Of a stretch of DNA of 10,237 bases, positions 5,669-10,237 are shown piece by piece. The position numbers and the translations under genes are program-made. Origin of the DNA: JBLHKW01 sp047618565 (GTDB taxonomy: Bacteria > Planctomycetota > UBA1135 > GCA-002686595); contig JBLHKW010000171.1 in assembly GCA_047618565.1 (NCBI GenBank), positions 1 to 10,237 of the forward strand. The letters run 5' to 3'. How positions within the stretch are numbered: the stretch's first letter is position 1; the number at the start of each line of letters is the position of its first letter. The notes beneath the pieces were generated by a model that made no database searches, was not told where the DNA came from, and worked only from the letters and a program-made list of their open reading frames with translations.

Positions 5669-7444
5669 CTAGTTACTGATCATGTAGAAGCCGTGACCGG
5701 CGCCGACATTGACGTCATCGAGCAGGACCGTTCCCGAGATCGAACCGTCGGTGGTCCAGGCTTCTCGCCCCTGCATGCCGTCGTCGGCGCCGAAGAGCAG
5801 TCGACCATCGGGCAGGATGATGGGCATGTAGCTGTTGAAGGACGTGCGCGCTTCGGCCTCCGAGTTGCCGGTCTGGTGGATGTCCTTGACGAGTCTGGTG
5901 CCAGCCTCGGTGCCATCGGACTTCCACAGCTCCCGACCGAAGGTGCCGTCGTTGGCCTGAAAGTAGACATCGCTACCGAGGGCGATGAGTCCGGAGGGAC
6001 TCGAACCGCCGGTGGGATTGATATCCTTCACCAGAACGGTGCCCCCAAAGGTGCCGTCGGATTTCCACAGTTCCGAGCTTACGGAGTTGCTCGCTTCGGC
6101 ATTGAAGAACACCGTTCCCTGTACGTTCGTGAGGCCGGAAGGGCGCGAGTCTCCGGCAATGTTGATGTCCCTTACGAGTTGAGTTCCGATTTCTGAACCG
6201 TCGGACCTCCAGATCTCCAGGCCGTTGGCGTTGTCCCTGGCCGTGAAGAGCAGCGTGTTGCCGAGCGCGGTCAGGTTCCCGGGGTAGGAGCTGTTGCCCG
6301 AACGGATGTCTTTCACCATGACCGTGCCCAGCTCCGTGCCATCAGACTTCCAGAGCTCACTACCGTTGACCCCGTCCCGGGCGCTGAAGAACAGATCTCC
6401 ATTGACGCTGACAAGGCTACTGGGGCCACCGTCGTCGGTGCCCGGCAGGATGTCCTTGACCAGGACTGTTCCTGCGCTCGTCCCGTCTGACTTCCACAGC
6501 TCGCGACCGGTGCTGGCCGCAACCCGTGCACTGAAGAACAGCGCTCCATTGAACTCGACCAGGTTCGACGGGTTCGAGCTGGACCCGGTGCCGATGTCGA
6601 TGTTCTTGACCATGACCGTGCCAGCCTCGGTGCCATCCGACTTCCAGAGCTCCACGTCAACCGTGTCCGTGGCGCGGAAGAACAGCGTGCCGCCGACCAC
6701 CGTCAGCAGGTCCGGGTGGGATGAAGAGATGCCTGGCTTGATGTCCTTCACCATGACCGTTCCGGCCTCGCTGCCGTCGGACTTCCAGAGCTCGCGACCA
6801 CTCGTGGAGCCATCGCTGGCGGTGAAGAACAGGAGGCCATTCATCCAGGTGAATTTCTCAGGGCTTGAGGATCCGTTCGGATTGATGTCCTTGACCATGA
6901 CGGTGCCCATGGCGGTGCCATCCGTCCGGTAGAGCTCAAATCCGTCCGTGCCATTGCTCGCGACGATGAAGGTCAGGCTCGAGGGCGGGAAGATCGTGAC
7001 AGTCCGAAGGCGCGCAGTCGCGGCATTGCCATCCGCGTCGGAGACGTTGTAGGTGACCGAGTAGGTGCCCGCCGTCGCCGTGTCGACCGCGCTGGCATCG
7101 ATCACGATGCTGGCCGAGATGTCACCGTCCTGATCGTCGCTCGCCGTGGCGCCGAGCTCGACGTAGGCGCTGCCCAGGGCGATCGACTGGGGGTTGGCTC
7201 CGATCAATGTGACCGAAGGGGCCTCCACTGTCTGCGGGGGCGCCCCCTGTCCGTCACCTGCGCCTGCGCTGCTCCCGCAGCTCGGCAGCATGGGCAGAAC
7301 GCACAGGGCGAGGGCCATGGCAGCGTGTCCTCGCATCAGCCGCGGGCGGACCTTGGCGCCGATCGGCAACCAGGTTTCGCTGAAGATCGAGGCGCTGTTC
7401 GAGCGGCGGGCGCCAGCGGTGGGCTGCAACGTCGGTGTGGCCAT
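5669..7444 (-). CDS. Exported ELWxSDGT-repeat protein with a DUF5011/Cry22Aa Ig-like domain, probable lipoprotein
   Basis: Residue numbers count from the longest frame (ATG 7477). A hydrophobic export signal MALALCVLPMLPSC (54-67) ends in a lipobox-like LPSC, suggesting lipid anchoring at C67; proline at -2 is atypical. An Ig-like module follows (about 88-162), with DDQDGDISASIVID, GTYSVTYNVSDADGN and RTVTI, as in DUF5011/Cry22Aa domains. Nine repeats of about 45-55 residues then fill the rest (180-602), each opening with ELWKSDGTEAGTVMVKDI or a variant. They probably form a beta-propeller-like surface structure. Binding partner and role are unknown. The start is uncertain. ATG 7336 gives a textbook short signal peptide, but codons 7337-7441 end in G or C in 32 of 35 cases with coding-like periodicity, so ATG 7444 is preferred. 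ATG 7477 adds 11 less typical codons. It converges on the sigma factor gene. Confidence 0.85.
   Translation of the reverse strand: MATPTLQPTAGARRSNSASIFSETWLPIGAKVRPRLMRGHAAMALALCVLPMLPSCGSSAGAGDGQGAPPQTVEAPSVTLIGANPQSIALGSAYVELGATASDDQDGDISASIVIDASAVDTATAGTYSVTYNVSDADGNAATARLRTVTIFPPSSLTFIVASNGTDGFELYRTDGTAMGTVMVKDINPNGSSSPEKFTWMNGLLFFTASDGSTSGRELWKSDGSEAGTVMVKDIKPGISSSHPDLLTVVGGTLFFRATDTVDVELWKSDGTEAGTVMVKNIDIGTGSSSNPSNLVEFNGALFFSARVAASTGRELWKSDGTSAGTVLVKDILPGTDDGGPSSLVSVNGDLFFSARDGVNGSELWKSDGTELGTVMVKDIRSGNSSYPGNLTALGNTLLFTARDNANGLEIWRSDGSEIGTQLVRDINIAGDSRPSGLTNVQGTVFFNAEASNSVSSELWKSDGTFGGTVLVKDINPTGGSSPSGLIALGSDVYFQANDGTFGRELWKSDGTEAGTRLVKDIHQTGNSEAEARTSFNSYMPIILPDGRLLFGADDGMQGREAWTTDGSISGTVLLDDVNVGAGHGFYMISN
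5672..6940 (-). repeat. Nine tandem ELWxSDGT coding repeats (about 135-165 bp each)
   Basis: Units begin with FELYRTDG, RELWKSDG, VELWKSDG, RELWKSDG, SELWKSDG, LEIWRSDG, SELWKSDG, RELWKSDG and REAWTTDG. The first about 20 codons of each unit are highly alike at the DNA level (recurring GACTTCCA.AGCTC and ATGTCCTT.ACCA on the + strand), while the second halves vary. The conserved halves could recombine and change copy number. The final unit is the most diverged and lacks the trailing strands. Confidence 0.85.
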
Positions 7445-7864
7445 CGGCTGCGCTATCTTTCGGGGAGTCTGCCTCATGGCGATCGTCTGTAGTCTGAAGA
7501 GAGAGGGATGCAGGGGTGGCCGACTACCTCTCCGAGGGACCGTCCGTGCCCATCTGCGGGGTATCAGTCAAGGACCGCGAGCCGGCCTCGCTTGGACAGG
7601 AATCTCCCAAAACGTCGCCGACCCGTCGCCGGAGGGCCCGCGGCGCGAGGCTTCGCAGGCCCCGGGGTGGCGGCTTCGATGATGGGCAGCGGGGCACTGT
7701 CCAGGGTTGTCCGGCGGGTGCGGCCCCGTTCCGGGGGGGGGTGCTGGGTCCGGCACCGATGACGATGTCGGCGCGCGCTCGGGGCATTTCGGTAGAATCC
7801 ATCGGCCGCCTGCCTTTCCGGGCGCGGTCGGCTTCGTTCCCCAGCGCCCCCCCACCTCCCCCCG
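7445..7864. other. Divergent intergenic region with homopolymer runs, no supported gene
   Basis: About 420 bp separate the leftward ELWxSDGT gene from the rightward radical SAM gene. Overlapping open frames on both strands here have no recognisable product. TAGAAT at 7793-7798 resembles a -10 for the rightward gene (start near 7805), but no good -35 accompanies it. A leftward TTGACT at 7571-7566 has no matching -10. A run of nine G lies at 7733-7741. C-runs at 7847-7853 and 7858-7863 sit just before the radical SAM start. Confidence 0.5.
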
Positions 7865-8743
7865 ATGATCCAGCACGAAGGCACGCTCTATCGACCGCCG
7901 TCGGAGGCGGACAGCTTGATCCTGCAGGCCACGATCGGCTGCAGCTACAACCGTTGCACCTTCTGCGCCATGTACCGCGAGAAGAGCTTTCGCGTGCGAC
8001 CGCTGGACGACCTGGTGTCCGAGATCCGCTGGGCGGCCGGGAACCTGGGTGGCGTACGCAAGGTGTTCCTCGCGGACGGCGACGCTCTGATCGCCAAGCC
8101 TGCCTTCTTGCTGGGAATCCTGGAGGAGCTCGCGTCGCACTTCCCGGAGCTCGCACGCGTGAGCGTCTACGCGTCACCCCAGGCCTTGCAGGTGCGTTCG
8201 GTCGAGGAGATGCGGACGTTGCGAAAGGCCGGGCTATCGCTCTACTACCTCGGAGTCGAGTCGGGGCACGACCAGGTCCTGGAGCGGCTCGAAAAGGGCG
8301 TGGACGCCGCGGAGATGATCCGCGTGGCGCTCAAGGCGCATGAGGCCGGCGTGAAGCTGTCGACCATGATCCTGCTCGGAGCCGGTGGCTTCGAGCTCTC
8401 GGAGGCGCATGCGCAGGCGTCGGCCGAGGTGATCAGCGCGATCGGCCCGCGCTTCGTCAGCACGCTGGTCATGACGCCCGTGGAAGGCACGCCCCTGTGG
8501 GACGAAGCAGGCCGCGGGCTGGTGGACGAATTCACTCCCGTTGAGCTCGCGCGGGAGCTGCGCACCTTCATCGCGGGGTTGGATGTCGATGGGTCGATCT
8601 TCCGCTCCAACCACGCGAGCAATTACCTGACCCTGCGGGGCACTCTCCCGAAGGACAAGGCTGCGTTGCTCACCATTCTGGATCGAGCGCTCGCCGATCC
8701 GAAGCATGCTCCATTTGCGCCCGAGTGGCGTCGCGGCCTATGA
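7865..8743 (+). CDS. Radical SAM protein with CX4CX2C cluster motif
   Basis: The product has 292 residues. The cysteines that would hold the 4Fe-4S cluster are C26, C31 and C34 in GCSYNRCTFCAMYREKSF, spaced CX4CX2C rather than the usual CX3CX2C. The rest is a partial TIM barrel: FLADGDALI (69-77), SVYASPQAL (100-108), YLGVESGHDQVLERL (128-142, the glutamate strand), LSTMILLGAGG (165-175), MTPVEGTPLW (203-212) and FRSNHASNYL (246-255). I recall similar CSxN-type motifs in uncharacterised COG1032-like proteins of this size; the substrate is not known. There is no B12-binding or SPASM domain. ATG 7865 is the first start codon after an in-frame TAG (7793-7795), which fixes the N-terminus. The leader is C-rich and has no Shine-Dalgarno sequence. 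The M20 peptidase gene follows after 42 bp and is probably co-transcribed. Confidence 0.88.
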   Translation: MIQHEGTLYRPPSEADSLILQATIGCSYNRCTFCAMYREKSFRVRPLDDLVSEIRWAAGNLGGVRKVFLADGDALIAKPAFLLGILEELASHFPELARVSVYASPQALQVRSVEEMRTLRKAGLSLYYLGVESGHDQVLERLEKGVDAAEMIRVALKAHEAGVKLSTMILLGAGGFELSEAHAQASAEVISAIGPRFVSTLVMTPVEGTPLWDEAGRGLVDEFTPVELARELRTFIAGLDVDGSIFRSNHASNYLTLRGTLPKDKAALLTILDRALADPKHAPFAPEWRRGL

Positions 8744-8776
8744 CGGGCCGCCACTCCGACACCACCAGGCCACAAT

Positions 8777-8781
8777 AAGGA
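8777..8781 (+). promoter_or_regulatory. Shine-Dalgarno site of the M20 peptidase gene
   Basis: AAGGA ends 4 nt before ATG 8786. It is the clearest ribosome site in the window and supports that start. Most other genes here lack one. Confidence 0.6.
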
Positions 8782-8785
8782 CGCC

Positions 8786-10237
8786 ATGATATCGATTCTG
8801 TTGTTCGCGCTGGTCAGCGCACCCGTGCAGGTCCCCAGTCAGCGGGCACTCGCGACAGCCGAGCACGTGGCCGAGCGACATGGCGACGCTGCAATCCAGT
8901 TGATGGGGGAGCTCGTTCAGTTCGAGACCTTCGCCCACGGGGATGGCAGCGGCGTCGAACATCCCGAGTTCGTCGAGATGACCGCTCATCTGAAGGCGGT
9001 TGCACGGACTCTTGGATTCGACTTCGCCGATCACGGAGCCGTCGTCGTCGTGGGCCTGGGGAATTCTGCTGACCGACTCGGGCTGATCACCCACGGGGAC
9101 GTGCAGCCCGCTGATGCGAGCAAGTGGGCGCGCAGCCCGTTCGAACTCGACATGGAGAGCGAGCCGGGGCGGCTGGTCGGGCGCGGTACCGAGGATGACA
9201 AGGGCCCGATCGCGTGCGCTCTCTACGCCATGCACGGCATCAAGCAGCGCGGGCTGCCCCTGACGCGCCGCATCGAGCTAATCATCTCCTATACCGAGGA
9301 GAGCGACTGGGAGCCGTTCCGCGAGTTTCTCGATCAACACCCCGCGCCGGACCTGAACGTGGCGTTCGACGCTTCCTATCCGGTGGTCGTCGCCGAAAAG
9401 GGCTGGTGCTCGATCACGGTCAGTGTACCGCTCGAGACGGATGGGCCGCGTGCGGACGCGCGACCGAGACTGGAGTCGTTCACGGGCGGCTTCTTTCTCT
9501 CGCAGGTGCCGGAGGGCGCGGAAGCGATCATCTCCGGCTGCACGCCTGCGCTCGAGCAGGCGTTGCGCGCGGACGCAGAGAGAGCGTCGCAACTGCGGTG
9601 GAGCTTCGAGCGCGACTCGCGTGGATTGATCGTGCGTTCGCTCGGCAAGTCAGCGCATTCCTCGGAACCGGAGCATGGCGTGAACGGAATCACCCACATG
9701 GCCGCGCTCCTCGGCAAGCACGCCTGGCCGCCCAGCGCTGCGGCGCACATGCTGCGCCTCATCCAGGATCGTGTCGGGACGGGTTTCTACGGAGAGCGCT
9801 TCGGCGACCTGGCCTACGAGGACCCGTTCATGGGCAAGTTGACCCTCTCCTTCGGGACTCTCAACGTTCAGGACGGGCGCCTGGTGGGTGCCATCAACCT
9901 GCGCCGCCCGGCGGGCCGTGATCGGGAGCAGGTGGAAGGCAGCATCCAGGATGCGCTCGACTCCTGGCAGGCGGAGACGGGCGTGGAGCTCGAAGTCGAG
10001 ACCTACATGAGTGACCCGCACATCACCCGAGACGCGGCGCACATCCCGGTCCTGGTAGATACATTTCGCGCATACACGGGACGCGAGGAGGCCGAGCCGA
10101 TCTCCATCGGTGGCGGCACACACGCACGACTGGTGCCCGGAGGCGTGAACTTCGGGCCCGCCATGCCCGGCGTCGCTTACACCGGGCACAGCGAGCACGA
10201 GTACATGACGCGCGCCCAGTTCATGCTAAATCTGAAG
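8786..10237 (+). CDS. M20-family metallopeptidase, PepV/Sapep dipeptidase-like (3' partial)
   Basis: The frame is open from ATG 8786 to the window end: 484 codons without a stop. Zinc-site motifs are intact and in order: THGDVQP (102-108; H103, D105), GRGTEDDKGP (132-141; D137 as bridging ligand), YTEESD (169-174; catalytic E171, ligand E172), FDASYP (194-199; D195) and a late TGHSEHEYM (466-474; H468). A dimerisation or lid segment contains SLGKSAHSSEPEHGVNG (285-301, H291), and SIGGGTHARL (440-449) is the substrate-side loop. The architecture fits di-zinc dipeptidases of the PepV/Sapep group, about 470-520 residues, so only a short C-terminus is missing. Unlike cytosolic PepV it starts with a hydrophobic stretch, MISILLFALVSAPVQV. 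This may be an export signal, though it has no positive n-region. AAGGA upstream supports the start. It lies 42 bp after the radical SAM gene, probably in one operon. Confidence 0.9.
   Translation, partial: MISILLFALVSAPVQVPSQRALATAEHVAERHGDAAIQLMGELVQFETFAHGDGSGVEHPEFVEMTAHLKAVARTLGFDFADHGAVVVVGLGNSADRLGLITHGDVQPADASKWARSPFELDMESEPGRLVGRGTEDDKGPIACALYAMHGIKQRGLPLTRRIELIISYTEESDWEPFREFLDQHPAPDLNVAFDASYPVVVAEKGWCSITVSVPLETDGPRADARPRLESFTGGFFLSQVPEGAEAIISGCTPALEQALRADAERASQLRWSFERDSRGLIVRSLGKSAHSSEPEHGVNGITHMAALLGKHAWPPSAAAHMLRLIQDRVGTGFYGERFGDLAYEDPFMGKLTLSFGTLNVQDGRLVGAINLRRPAGRDREQVEGSIQDALDSWQAETGVELEVETYMSDPHITRDAAHIPVLVDTFRAYTGREEAEPISIGGGTHARLVPGGVNFGPAMPGVAYTGHSEHEYMTRAQFMLNLK

Noticed and set aside
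5672..6940. Regular repeats that might suggest a CRISPR array or satellite DNA.
   Set aside because: The periodicity is about 135-165 bp, in-frame, and encodes the ELWxSDGT protein motif; there are no short identical repeats with unique spacers.
7545..7571. Leftward promoter at TTGACT (7571-7566).
   Set aside because: No -10-like hexamer occurs 16-18 bp downstream (CACGGA at 17 bp).
7516..8343. Rightward frame of 275 codons overlapping the radical SAM start.
   Set aside because: It overlaps a gene with intact catalytic motifs in another frame, and its product is low-complexity with no recognisable domain.

Overview
This GC-rich window looks like a piece of a Planctomycetota chromosome. The inference rests on gene content, not on a marker gene. 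The main clues are a very large membrane-anchored Ser/Thr kinase with a DWG motif and a WD40 tail next to an ECF sigma factor, a secreted ELWxSDGT-repeat protein with a Cry22Aa/DUF5011-type Ig domain, and a carboxypeptidase-regulatory-like C-terminus at the left edge. Few starts have a clear Shine-Dalgarno sequence.

Layout, left to right. Bases 1-213 are the 3' end of a + strand gene for a beta-sandwich protein. Bases 214-707 hold no convincing protein gene. On the - strand they contain a perfect-spacing sigma70-type promoter (TTGACA, 17 bp, TATGAT), about 335 nt of hairpin-rich sequence, and a strong intrinsic terminator. This reads as a stand-alone small RNA gene of a family I cannot name. 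An 18-bp near-palindrome covers the -35 box of that promoter and lies just upstream of a divergent MarR-family regulator (708-1223), so it is a good candidate operator.

Downstream on + lie the 1214-residue kinase/WD40 protein (1249-4893) and an ECF sigma factor (4962-5609). They are probably partners in a membrane-signal-to-transcription route. A stem-loop separates the sigma gene from a convergent - strand gene (5669-7444) for an exported, probably lipid-anchored ELWxSDGT-repeat protein.

After a 420-bp divergent intergenic region come a radical SAM protein with an unusual CX4CX2C cysteine motif (7865-8743) and, 42 bp further on, an M20-family metallopeptidase (8786 to beyond the right edge). 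The last two probably share a transcript.

The most notable item is the unidentified, apparently MarR-controlled small RNA unit at 270-645. The protein genes belong to recognisable families.
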